From Adineta vaga (Eukaryota > Rotifera), in contig CP075497.1 of NCBI GenBank assembly GCA_021613535.1, positions 2,976,001 to 3,040,000 of the forward strand: a DNA stretch of 64,000 nucleotides. Direction: 5' to 3'. Of this stretch, positions 1 to 11,057 are shown piece by piece. Below the pieces are notes generated by a model. The model made no database searches and had not been told where the DNA came from. It was given only the letters and a program-made list of their open reading frames with translations. Each line of letters starts with the position of its first letter. The stretch's first letter is position 1. The translations under genes were made by a program, and so were the position numbers.

Positions 1-10
1 TTCTTTCTTT

Positions 11-567
11 TCAAGCTTCATTGATCATATCCTAAATCAAAAGATAAATATCATTCACTTCTTTTCTCTCCTTTAACTTACAATGAATTGTTTGAATTCT
101 TTGAGAAGATGTTCACGAGTTGTTGATTTTTTATTTGTTGATAAAGTTGAAGAATTTGTAATGAGAAATTGATGATATTTAGACATAAGTTTCGCTAATA
201 AACTCAGTTGTTTTTCATCAAACAGATGTTCACATGAATCACAGTCATTATAAACTTTGCCTTGAATATATTCATATAGCCAATATTTTCCATTGACATG
301 TCTTTCGTTTTTGATTGTTAAGATAGGTAGAGGAACACGATATTCCTCATTGCAATATTGATTTAGATTGACAAGGTATTTGAGTTCGAGATCTAAATTA
401 TTTGTTTGTGATGATTTAAGTACATAAGATAATTGGTCTGAACATTTGATTAACCAATTATGTCGAGATAATTTGGTGAGAGTAATGGATGTTGATGGAT
501 CGATGGATGAAAATATATGTGGCCAATGTAGTGAAAGAAGATTTTCAATATCTTCAACGTTTTCCAT
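11..567 (-). pseudogene. APH-family kinase N-lobe fragment (truncated or continuing off the window)
   Basis: Exon 82-567 opens with a Met and encodes 162 residues resembling the N-terminal half of the aminoglycoside phosphotransferase/choline-kinase-like fold. The hinge-type segment YWLYEYIQGK is followed by a helix that includes KLMSKYHQF. A consensus donor (GTAAGT at 81) and acceptor (TTTAG ending at 32) define a 50-nt intron. The next exon, 11-31, reaches a stop after six codons. The catalytic HxDxxxxN loop and the DFD metal site of the family are therefore absent. Either this is a truncated gene copy, or a different acceptor beyond the left edge adds the C-lobe. Family assignment rests on overall pattern and is moderate; substrate cannot be inferred. 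Confidence 0.45.
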
Positions 568-619
568 TCTAATCTAGTTTGACATCTAAAATAAAGTTTC
601 AACCTTTTTTAAAATCAGA

Positions 620-847
620 TCAAAGGAGAAAACAAAACTTCTTAAAATAGTTCAAATAACTTTCGAGATCTATTTTTCTTTCTTTAAACAAATTTAATTC
701 CTTGAGCAAGTGGAAGTTGTTTCGAATAGTTGATTGTACGAAAGAAAGAGAACGAACAGTTGAAGCCATTCTACGAGTACTCAAGTTGGAATTGAAATGT
801 TTATGTTGAATTACACAATGAGATAAAAGAGAATTAATCATAATCAA
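620..847 (-). CDS. Possible small unknown protein, 75 aa
   Basis: An open frame of 75 codons lies just upstream of the APH-like fragment on the same strand. It is basic in its N-terminal half and ends in a short hydrophobic tail (KKFCFLL). I recognise no family. I looked for a splice joining it to the downstream ORF, but the only GT/AG choices do not keep frame. It could be a small gene, a 5' exon of something else, or chance. Confidence 0.18.
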   Translation of the reverse strand: MIMINSLLSHCVIQHKHFNSNLSTRRMASTVRSLSFVQSTIRNNFHLLKELNLFKERKIDLESYLNYFKKFCFLL

Positions 848-2122
848 TAATCTTCAATAAGTATTTGTACTTAATTTGTAATATGACTATACTTCGTTTT
901 CTCTTGTTTAAATAAGTATTGATTAATTTTCTTAATGAATCTTGTTGGTTTCAAAAATATTTCTAATGAATTTCAATTAGTTCTATAACAATTTTTCTAT
1001 TAATTTCTTGAGAAATATTTTGTTTTATATGATTGATACGATCGTATATAACTGACATCTACATGTATATAGTACAAAGTCTTTGTGATTTATCTTTGAA
1101 AATTTGTGATAAAATTCAGAAAAATAATGTTTAATAAGTTTATAAGCATCCTGAATATTCTACCATTATAGGATAAACTGCTTTTCTACATCTCTTTTCT
1201 AATTGAAAATTGACATAGAACTTTATAAAAATGTTGATATCAGAATTTCTATCAGAACTATTCTTTTCGGTTTCGTCTAATTCGAAATTTGCATATTATC
1301 AATGCTGTCATGATACTCTTTATTGACGAACTTACCATTCTAAAAAATGATAGAAAATCGTCTTGTTATCCATTAAATCAATCGTCTGATAAAACAAACT
1401 TCGAAATTAAGGAGATCTTTTCTTCCTTTCGTTGAACCCATTTTGATATCTTTTTTATAAGTTAACATAATAAATATCAACTGATCGAGTTATCATTAAT
1501 TCTATCGAATCATATTTGACGACAAAATCAAATTAGCAAATGTGAAACATATTTATATATCGTCCATTTTTCAAATGATACAATATTTTAAGGTAATTGT
1601 AACAATAAAAGTAGTACATATGAGAGCTTCATCAGGCAAGGCTCTCGATTGTTTTTGAGCGTGGGAGGGGGAGCAAATATTTTTTGGGAGATAGTGGGGG
1701 CGCGAAAGGATATAAGCAGAGGGGGCATTCTGAAAAATATCCTTACATTCATAATAAAGATAGACTTTTTATCGCTTGATCATTTAAAGTAAACAGATTT
1801 TTTTCATATTCTCTAATTCGAATATGATACAAGATTAGTCTACAAAAACTAAACAATTATTCTATTCTTTAAACAATAAGAAGTGTCTAGAATTTTTCTT
1901 CATCTTTTTTTTTCGAATAAATATGTCTAATCTTTTCATGAATGAACATATAGCGTGTCGTTATGGACGTCGAATAACCAACATGATTGGCCAAACTTTG
2001 ACATATTCTTTCTTCAATCAATGTTCATTCATCTCATTTTCTCAGTCTATTCGAGGTCATTCGTATATCTATGATACAAAAATGTGTGTTTAACCATTGA
2101 ATAGATTCGAAAAAAAATAGCG
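848..2122. other. Gene-free stretch upstream of the F-box gene
   Basis: AT-rich sequence with no open frame supported by splice sites. The only distinctive element is a cluster of G runs at 1661-1725, listed separately. Confidence 0.6.
1661..1725 (+). other. G-run cluster, possible G-quadruplex former
   Basis: Five runs of three to five G (1663-1665, 1667-1671, 1686-1688, 1696-1700, 1721-1725) occur in about 65 nt of otherwise AT-rich intergenic DNA, some 400 nt upstream of the F-box start codon. The loops between runs are 1, 14, 7 and 20 nt, so any quadruplex would have long loops. It could equally be a remnant of an inserted element. Confidence 0.35.
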
Positions 2123-5100
2123 ATGATCAAAAATACATTTGAATCGTTACCAAATGAACTTTTTCTCATTATATTTTCTTATTTATCTTCATTTGATCTT
2201 TGTCAAGCTTTTCTTGACATCAACAATGCTCGTATTCAATCTCTTCTTACTTCGATTCGTCATTCATTGGATGTTAGTTTAATGCATTATGATCAACTAC
2301 ATTTATGGCTCAATAGTAATCATGATAATAGAAATCGTTTTACTACTTTGATTGATACGGTTGTGCTCAATAATTCATATCCTTGTCGGACGTTGCTGGA
2401 ATATTGGAAAAAGACTTTCAAAGAAAGTGAACAAATCAATATACTCTTTCCATCAATAAAACGTTTTATAGTGTTACAAGCAGAACACTTTCCACATGAT
2501 TATATTCGAACGACACTAGTACCTCTAGTTTCTGCTAACAATACATTACAATATTTACATCTTATCTTCAAAATACCCAGATGCAGTTATCCAAAAGTTC
2601 TTGCTGAACTTATTCGTTATCGTATTTCAGTTCATACTATGATACTAGAAGTTGAACAGGGTATGTTATCAAACATGTTTTCAAAGTAAAAGTCTTGAAT
2701 GATCTGTAGTGATATTATTGATGAAGTCATCGTGCTGGATAGAGATCTCGAGTTGAGAAATTCCAGATAGCCTTTGGATTTAAGTTCGAAAAATAGTCAA
2801 ATACATTTGAGACTGGATGGGTAGTTTCAATACGAATATTTAATTGACTAACTGCGGGTGTCACATTTTGTTGTAACTAAATGTGAGGACAGAACTAGAT
2901 GTGTGACTCGCCCATCTATAGTATTTTGTAAGACGAGTAAATCATAGTAGCATCCAAGATAGAATGAAAAAGTTTGTTGTGCGCTCGCCTGTAATGATAA
3001 TATATTAATTGCTATATATCGTGTACAAGTGGATTATTATCAAATAGAAATCTTCTTTAAAGTATATTAATGTAATTGCGGAATTTTATTCAGCGAAATG
3101 TCATAGTTTGCCACAGAAATACTACCGAAAGCGAGTTTTCGTATGGTGAACACTTCCTTTTGATTATGTTCATATGAAATATATGTATTGAACAATATCT
3201 TTCATATAAATTAATAGATCGTTTTCACTCTGGCATTCAGTCTTCATGATAATACTTACGTCACTCATTGTAGTGGAGTAGTTCCACAAACAAAAATGAC
3301 ATTTTAAATTTATCATAAGAAGATATCAAATCTGTGATGGATTCATGCCTTTTTGATACTATTCTTAAGAAAGGAAATAATCGTATGAAAACTAGAAAAT
3401 CGAATCTACCAGAAGCGAATTATTCGATTAGACAACAAGTGGATACTTCTACTTTGCTAAGATAAAAAGTAGATTAAAGGAATATAATTTGTATCCTTCG
3501 TCTGTTTCGTTGCAGAGATTTTTCTTATTCTATCTCAGGTCGGAAGACTTCTCAAACATGAGTAATGATGATGTACAGTGAATATATAACAGAAAGCAAA
3601 ATATAGTATTCTGTAAAGAGCCAGTAATAAAAACTGTCATTATAAAAAAAGACCTGTAATCCATTGTTTTCATATTTATCAGAATCACTTTTGTTTTCCT
3701 TCGAGGAAAAAAAAGTTCGTTTAACTTTTCTAAAACAAAAAGCTATTGAAGTGAAAGAATCTTTTTTTACTTGGCTGTTATTTTTTACTGATCTTATTCC
3801 TAGATCACAATTGTTGGTCGGAACAAAGGGAATGTTTGCATAAAATGGAACAACTATCTTGGCCAAGTACAATTCAATTAACATTAAGTATTCAATATCC
3901 AAGCGAACTAGCACTTTTATTTCAAAACAATGCGCTACCTGCAATCGAATATTTGAATATTACTATCGAGAATCCACAAACTGTTGCATCTTGCAAAGTA
4001 TCAAATACTCAACGTTCCAAAGATTCTCTACGTGAAACAACTACTGGAGGTGCTCATCTGAGAGTTTTGATCTTACATAATGCAACTCTAAATGATGTTA
4101 TCATGTTGATTGGCTCGCTAACCTTGCCTGTACTTGAAGAACTGATACTTATTGATATGTATGATGATAGTAAGTGATTTCGTCGTCATCTATTGTTGTA
4201 ACAATAAGTGATTATAATCATCCATTTAGTTTCATTCATAATACACATGTTTTCATTCCATTTCTTTTTTTCTGGCAGCTTTACATTGTTTTGACCGATT
4301 TCAAGAACTTTGTACTTCAACACATCTACCTGCTTTGAAAAATCTTCATTTCTCATTATGTTTTCCTCAAGAAATCGAACATGCATGGAGAATGAGTTCA
4401 TTTAATTTCAATCGGCAATGGCCTTTTGACAATATTAATTATTATACGGATGAGCGTCATGTATATGTTTGGGAAACAGGAGGTTATATTACAAAGATCG
4501 TACTTGTTATCTATAATTGTCCAGTTAACCTTCTATATCACCACAAACGAACTTTTTACAATCATGGTTTTGCAACAAATGTATCTGCTCCGATTCGGAC
4601 AATTCGACGACGATTGGTTCAATGGACATGTGGTCAAAAATATGACGCTGAACAATTTAACAAAACTCTTCAAATAGTTGCAAGCGGTCATGTTAATGAA
4701 CTTCATTTAACATATTTAGATGAGCAAGTAAGTCAGAAAAAAGTAAATTAAATAAACCTCCTTAATCTCAATTCGGAATTATAGTAGTTTTTTTCTCGAA
4801 ACTGAACAAAAACAATTGATAGATTTCTTATAAACAACAAGTATAAACTTATTCTTTGAGTTTAAGAATATGTATAATAAATTCGAGACAAGTTAGAATA
4901 TTTTGTTTAGTCTGAATCAATGATGATAGTTTAATTCGAATAAATGAATACATCTAAGATTTTAATGTAAAATTTAACTAACATCATAGTACTATTTGAT
5001 TTGATTTTCTTTGTTATGAGAAGTTTAGCATGAATTGAATTGAATTTTGAAGTTAGTAAAGATTTTATTCTTTTTGTGGTGTCCAGTATATAAAATAACT

Positions 5101-6078
5101 CATTCCTTTTGAATTGTTTCAACGATATCTTCTGATCATTGGGAAAAAAATCAATGAGATAAATCTTAGTTTGATTTTCTTGTACGATTATAGTCAATTG
5201 TAATTTCCTGACAACCGAAGGCATCTACATATGATAGATTTCGACTTATGCCTTTTCTCTCTGTAAAAGGATAAGACATTGTTCAAATGTCGAAAATGAA
5301 TCATCATATACATTTGGTACGAAAGACACTTTCTAATCCAAAAATAATTACGATATTAAATATCTATTTGATTTATTCGTACTTGAACTCTATTCTTTGT
5401 CCTATTTCGTTACTATTTCGAATGTATAAAAGTCGAGTCTTGAAAAATAATCAATTTCTTCATCGAACAAGTAAAAACATGACTCAATACTGTAAAAAGT
5501 AATGATGTATTTGTGTTCTTTAGATGAACATATCAACGATACCGAATGGTGATTTACCGTGGAATTTATCTCTTAATCATTTACGATCTATTACATTCAA
5601 TATCGACTCAAATTCAATTAAGAACTGCGAACGCATCGTCATGGTTGAACGAATTCTTGATGCATCACCAAATCTTTCTTCTCTTGTCGTTTCATGGAGA
5701 GATTTTCGTCAATGTTCACGAAAATACTTGAATCTGAAACATGTACATCTCTTATTAAACGGACAATATGATAACCCAAAACGTTATATAAATATTTGTC
5801 AATTACATGAACTAGTGCCTCATCTATCTCTACTAGAAACAAGTGGTGGAGTTATGAAACAAAATGAAGATCTTGTTGAGGTTATTGTGAACATTAGTCA
5901 TCAATTTGAACAATTGGTCTATTTAGTATTAAACAAAAGCTGCTGTTATAGATCTACAGACAAACAAAAACTTAAGTTCAACAACGCATTAATTGCAGCT
6001 ACTCATGAGAAAATATTTCATGGTTACAATATTCATTTTCGATTTCATTTAAATGATGAGTTACGTATTTGGTTCTGA
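2123..6078 (+). CDS. F-box protein, 635 aa, four exons
   Basis: The N-terminus is an F-box (ESLPNELFLIIFSYLSSFDL, residues about 7-26), the module that binds Skp1 in SCF ubiquitin ligases. The rest is a long Leu-rich, irregular region that probably selects a substrate; I could not define individual repeats. Exons are 2123-2660, 3804-4169, 4279-4727 and 5524-6078. Phases are 1, 1 and 0 with donors GTATGT, GTAAGT and GTAAGT, and the joined frame is open to the TGA at 6076. Introns 1 (1,143 nt) and 3 (796 nt) are far longer than the 45-80 nt typical of the window. Bdelloid rotifers are known to carry many such F-box genes. The F-box call is firm; the target is unknown. Confidence 0.8.
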
Positions 6079-6375
6079 TATTATTTGAGAAAGTATGGAG
6101 TCTTACTAATGTAATCTTTACGAAAAATATCCGAGCATGTCATATTGTTGATTATTTGTATTATTGAAGAGCTTCGATCGTCAATCTAAAATATGTATAT
6201 TCACCAAAATTGTTTGCATAGGAAATTAGTTTTCTTTAATAAAATACCTAAAAAAATACCCCCTTGGGGACGAAGTGACTGTGGCGATAGATACCGAATA
6301 TTTCTAAAATATCAATCAAATCTGTTTATTGAAAATATGTTTATACGTCTAAAAGTATTTCAAAATGTGGTAATC

Positions 6376-6642
6376 TCAAAAACAATCAGAAATACAAAGT
6401 CCAACGTTGTATTCAGTACATTCATATCTCGAAACGGCTCTCTTCTCTGTTCTACTGATAGTATTTGCACAAACAATACATTGTTCTCGAGGATCTTTTG
6501 TCGTTGTTATTGACGGTATAAATGACGGAAAATGACGACCAGTAAGCCTAATAGAATTTTCATTAAAACCACATCGAGATCTTGTTGCGTTTGCACCTTC
6601 ATATACTTCAGTAATCTGACGAATCAGCTGTAATCGAAATTC
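6376..6642 (-). mobile_element. piggyBac-type transposase C-terminal remnant
   Basis: An open frame from an upstream TAA to a TGA at 6376 encodes the cysteine-rich tail of piggyBac/PGBD transposases: RLTGRHFPSFIP, a lysine/proline spacer, CIVC, then YEC, GLC and DCF. This region binds zinc and the element's terminal repeats in intact transposases. Here the CxxC expected at the third Cys pair reads CTEY, so one zinc ligand is lost. No catalytic DDD domain is recognisable upstream. It is therefore a fragment of a dead copy, unless it has been recruited as an exon of the adjacent secreted-protein relic. I saw no terminal inverted repeats. Confidence 0.65.
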
Positions 6643-6735
6643 TTAAAATCGAATACGATTACTAGTTTGTACTTATACAAAATAAAAGATTTGAGAACAG
6701 ATGCATTCAACAGATGAAAGAAAAGCTTCTTTTAC

Positions 6736-7112
6736 CATTTGATTGTTTTTCTAACATATTGAATATAATTAATCGGACGTTGTATTTTTTTTTCTTCCTT
6801 AACAAATTGCACTGGTGATTTTTCATCTGTATCACTAATAATAGCCGAAGGTATATTTTCACTCGGAACTTTTACTGGGTTGATAAGAACGACAGCAACT
6901 ACTTCAAACAAAATAAAATGAATAAAATAAGAAAAAGAAATTACGTGTTACAATATTAACTACTGATGTGAAATCTTCTGCAACAAATGAATTTGATTGT
7001 AGATATAGTGTAGCGAAAAATACGAAGAGAACGAAAGATCTATAAATAAAATATGACGTTGAATTTTTTCCTTGTTAAATTACGTTCGTATACATACGTA
7101 CCTGAGCGTCAT
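6736..7112 (-). pseudogene. Decayed or rearranged paralog of the acidic secreted protein at 12.9-13.5 kb
   Basis: Exon 1 (7102-7112, 11 nt) and exon 2 (6945-7039, 95 nt) have exactly the sizes and phases of the first two exons of the gene at 12918-13523. They encode a similar signal peptide (MTLRSFVLFVFFATLYLQSN) followed by a VVN motif. Exon 3 (6736-6898) shares the block SDTDEKSPVQFVKEE with DTDEKLPMKYVKEE of the intact gene, then diverges into a basic stretch instead of the acidic tail. It meets a GTAAAAG donor with no in-frame acceptor I can justify. The TATA box of the intact copy is not seen here. It looks like a partial duplicate whose 3' end was replaced near a piggyBac fragment. Confidence 0.55.
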
Positions 7113-8437
7113 GTTAATTATTCATTCAAAACATAATTTCTTTGAATTTGAAGGCCTCAAATGAACATAATCTAGGCATCAACAATATGTTATTGAGAAC
7201 AGATTTGGAACCTCATACTTTTTCAAGTATACGGGAAAAGTAGGCGCATTACTAGAATCAATTGACGTGTCCATCCGTTCGTTCGCTTACACGATAACAC
7301 CTGAAAGGCTAATCCGATTATGATGAAATTTTATAGAGAGTATTGGAAAAATACTAATATTTTCCTATATTTTTTATCTCGTACATTTTTTGCAGTACAC
7401 ATGACTTTCGGTGAAAATCTGAAGTTTCTGCATTTATTTATTATATATTATTTGTAGTATTTGTGCTCTATCAGCTAGCTACAATAGCAGGCGAAACAGA
7501 GTCAACAATGATACCACCACCACCACCACCACCACCAAGCTCTTCAAGTTAGTTCAAATAAACGATTATAGATTGTCATTTGTAGGTTTTATTAATTATT
7601 TTAGGTATACAGAAAAGATACATGAACTTCAAGTACATTAGTTTGGTATGAAGACGTTTATAGAAGATTAATAGATCTAGCAATAGACTGCATCATATAA
7701 AAGATATAGTTGCGAGATTTTCATTTGCAGCGCAAAATGCATATTAGTGCATCTCATTTTGATCTTCGTTAGATGAAAAGCTCTTCATGATTAGTCTGTC
7801 AGATGAGTATCAAATAATGTTTTTAAAATTTAAAATTCGTGGTATAGAATTTTCCATAATGAGGATAGACATACGTCAGGTATCCCTATGAAAAATCATA
7901 AGGCGTATTGACGTTGAGTCGATTGAGTAGGATTATTTTGATCGACGAACAGTTGTTTATTACTGTGATTAATGTTTGTCTCTTCTGGATGACGAGACTG
8001 TTTTAATATTTTCGATAGATAGTGGAATCAAAGATGCTTCCAGCTTACATCGGTTTCAGATAATTGTGAAAATGTCTATGAATATATGATGAAGTCTTTC
8101 AAGCGAATTATTTCCAAGTGGAACAATCCGTCGAGGAACCGACCGGTTCCGTGGTATTCTGGATATTTCATGAAAACAGTATTCCCGTTGATCGGATCCG
8201 ATCGAAACTGATTGTTTTCGTTCATAGAGTTTTACTCTTAAATCGATTTGGATGAACGGTCGTTGGTACGTATCTCGACGACTTGAAAGAAAGTTAAAAG
8301 AAGAGAAAACGAAGTAACTGCTAAAAAAGATTGTTAATAGACAGTTTTTCCAATGAGTTTCGATTTTCTATTCCTATACTTATCTCTCTTTGAACTTTGA
8401 ATTGATTATGACTGAAGTTGTTTTCTTCTTCTTTTAG
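7113..8437. other. Gene-free stretch with an (ACC)8 tract
   Basis: No convincing exon is seen. A short ATG-led Pro-rich frame around the ACC repeat at 7509-7551 ends without a usable splice site. Upstream exons of the membrane-protein gene that begins at 8438 should lie here, but I could not find them. Confidence 0.4.
7513..7536 (+). repeat. (ACC)8 microsatellite
   Basis: Eight perfect ACC units. Read on the plus strand they would encode polyproline. Confidence 0.9.
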
Positions 8438-9010
8438 ACTCCAACTGCAAATTATTTAAAACAGATCAACAGCACGCATTATTTATTGCTGCTCACGTTC
8501 GTCTTAATTTTTACATATATCGTTTTGTTTGGTGTTTGTGCATTTAAATCGTCATTTTTATTTGAAACCAAAATGAACGAAATGTTATTAACTCACGGTG
8601 ATGACAAGAAGTTGGAAGAAGTTTTGGCGAATATGATCAACGACGAATGCAATTGCTATCATTGTGTGGAAATGCATGGAACTTTTCGAGGATTAAAAGA
8701 AATGATTCATCTACAAAAATTAAGTAAACAACGTGATTATGAATTGAAAACTGTACGAGCTCTGTTCAAAACTTTTTCGATTATAAACATGATAGTCGTA
8801 TTTTTCGTTTTTGGTGATTCAAAACTAATCTCGTTTATATCCTTCATTTCACTTCTCTTGATGTTCGGATCGATCCATGTAAAAGAAGCATCCGCAGTTC
8901 TTGCTTATGAATGTTCTGTATTGTTCATATCGTCCGCAGTATTATGCAAATCTTGTTATGTCATTGTGATCGATATCATGTCCATTGAAGTAAATCGAAC
9001 AAGCGAATAG
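8438..9010 (+). CDS. Small multipass membrane protein A, C-terminal exon
   Basis: A polypyrimidine-AG acceptor (CTTCTTCTTTTAG) precedes an open exon of 190 codons ending at TAG. It encodes a long hydrophobic segment (about residues 17-38), then a hydrophilic loop with the Cys cluster CNCYHC. Two further close hydrophobic helices follow, then a fourth near the C-terminus, suggesting four transmembrane spans. No family is recognised. The gene that starts at 9195 has the same plan (acidic N-D, CxxC, charged helix, three hydrophobic spans), so they look like tandem paralogs. The start codon and upstream exon were not found; no internal Met is forced. Confidence 0.5.
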   Translation, partial: TPTANYLKQINSTHYLLLLTFVLIFTYIVLFGVCAFKSSFLFETKMNEMLLTHGDDKKLEEVLANMINDECNCYHCVEMHGTFRGLKEMIHLQKLSKQRDYELKTVRALFKTFSIINMIVVFFVFGDSKLISFISFISLLLMFGSIHVKEASAVLAYECSVLFISSAVLCKSCYVIVIDIMSIEVNRTSE

Positions 9011-9194
9011 TCTTGAACGACACTAAAAACATTTTTATTTTCATCACTATCCTTGCTTTTCTTTAGATTGTCATTGTTCCTTGTCATATATATTTCGATC
9101 TGATTGCGACGATTTCGTTCGAACACATGTCGATGTTTTTTATTGATTGATTGATTGTTTTTATCATTTTTCAGATCGTTTTAACATCGCTATC

Positions 9195-9985
9195 ATGTCA
9201 TCGGACTCAGATTTTGCTACTAACACAGTAAATACAATCAATACTCCGCAACTAGTTGGTAACGTAGGGAATTGAATTGACTAGAATTTTGCAAAAGTCT
9301 TTTTTGCTTTTTATTCTTCTAGCAGAGATATTGTACAAAAAATGTTTTGATAAACTGGTACGTCGTCAATTGATAGAAGATTGCGACAAGAATTTTATTG
9401 TTCTTTTTTTTTCAGGAAATTTTTGAGAGATATTAATCTGATTGTTTTCTATTTTCAGCAACCGAAACCAATTGATTCCTTAATCGATCGAGGCCAAAAG
9501 ACATTGTGATTCCGATGATGAATAATATTTATTCGAAACATAAATATTTTTCGGAAAATTTACAAATTGAAAGAGAAACAATGAATAAATATAAACAAGA
9601 CTTAAAACAATTGTCAAGTAATTTGAAATCGAGTTTTAATGACAATGATTTATCCTGTCGACGATGTGATTATCTAATGATAAAATTAGATATGAAACAT
9701 GTTTCTCGTGTATTAGAAAATAATCGTCATATTAAATATGAATATGATGAATTTTTATTTCCTTTACAATATTTCTCGATTCTAATTTGCTTTATCAATA
9801 AAATTTGTATCATTATGATCTTCAAAGAACCATTTCGATTATTTTTTATATCGAATTTATTTGTTATTCTATGCCTGTGTATCTATGGAGAATTTTTCAC
9901 TGATGATCAATCAAGTCTTAAGTACACAAATACCATTGGTTTGTTCATTTGTGTAATTCTGCTAATCTCCTATTCAAAATATTGA
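9195..9985 (+). CDS. Small multipass membrane protein B, tandem paralog of A; frame possibly broken
   Basis: Exon 1 (9195-9258) begins MSSDSDFATN. Exon 2 (9323-9357) and exon 3 (from 9459) join in frame, but exon 3 hits a TGA at 9507-9509. The long frame that continues (from Met 9515 to TGA at 9985) is shifted relative to it. It encodes a charged N-terminal part, a CRRC motif preceded by NDNDLS, and three hydrophobic helices, matching the layout of protein A. The mismatch may be a real inactivating frameshift, an assembly error, or translation starting at 9515 with the upstream exons untranslated. Function is unknown. Confidence 0.42.
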
Positions 9986-11057
9986 AAACATTATTAATTA
10001 TTCTACATTATCAAATAATGAAAAATACTTTAACAAGTGAATGATTCAAATTTTTATTAAAAGTTTATCAGATATTAAAACTGAAAATTTCAAAGTGGGA
10101 AATCTGAGGTTTTGTCTCATTTTCAATGAATAGTATCACGAAAAATAATTGAGCTACTTTGTCAATGGAGTTCTTATTCATCAAAGAAATTCTCGTTATT
10201 TGAACTAGTGATTTAAATTTGTATGTGTATTTACTTTGATGATTTGTTTGATTAAAATACAAGAGTATAAACGAAGTTGTCGTGTATAGATATTCGAACT
10301 GTTTGTAATACATGTCGATTGTTCTTGCGCACTATTTTGATTGAATCTATAAAGAATTCGTGTTGACAAAGTTATAGAGTTCTTTTTTTGTCTAAATATT
10401 TTTTTCCCTAACGATTGTCCAATAGAATACGATGATTGTTTTTTCTCATTAATTTTCATGTGTAAACTTGCTTTTTTTCGTGTGTTATGTTTAATGGAAA
10501 AAAATCGAAATGTTACAAATATTGATACTATAATATTTATTAGTTCGTTTATACAATAAAACGTAACATACTTCTCAATTTCTCCTATTCTTGATTAATA
10601 GTACTGATAATTTTATCAAGAGAATAAATAGATTTGTATTTTACAACTAAAAAGCAATATACTCTTTCAACACACATTTTACATGAATCAGTCATTTTAC
10701 AAAATATAGAAAATCATCATGTAAATGAGCACAAAGTAATGTGTGTAGAGTTGAAATATTTTCCTTAATAGGAAATCACTATCTTCAGAGTTCAATTCGT
10801 TCGATTTACTGTCAGATTGATTTGACATGTTCTTTAGCAAAGACAAGATAGCTTCAACCAAATATTCATAAATAATTCTTATTTTATTTTCATTCATTGT
10901 ATTGCTAACAAGTATATTTCATTTCAGCTCTCATCGTTTTCTATGTTGTGAAGTGTTAATCTTCTTATTCTTCTTCGTTTGTTGCTTCTTGTCTTCTTTT
11001 TGATGTTATAATTAATAATATTAATAAGAAAAACAAATAATTAAAATGAAAATCGAT
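9986..11057. other. Gene-free stretch
   Basis: AT-rich. A 66-codon minus-strand frame at 10697-10897 starts with Met and ends in a hydrophobic tail, but it has no splice or homology support, so it is not called. Confidence 0.5.

Noticed and set aside
567-620. Joining the 75-codon ORF at 620-847 to the APH-like ORF
   Set aside because: The only GT donor (GTTTTG) and AG acceptor give a different frame from the APH-like Met.
3552-3944. Minus-strand 130-codon frame
   Set aside because: Overlaps the second exon of the F-box gene, which has in-frame splice sites; this frame is a shadow plus intronic sequence.
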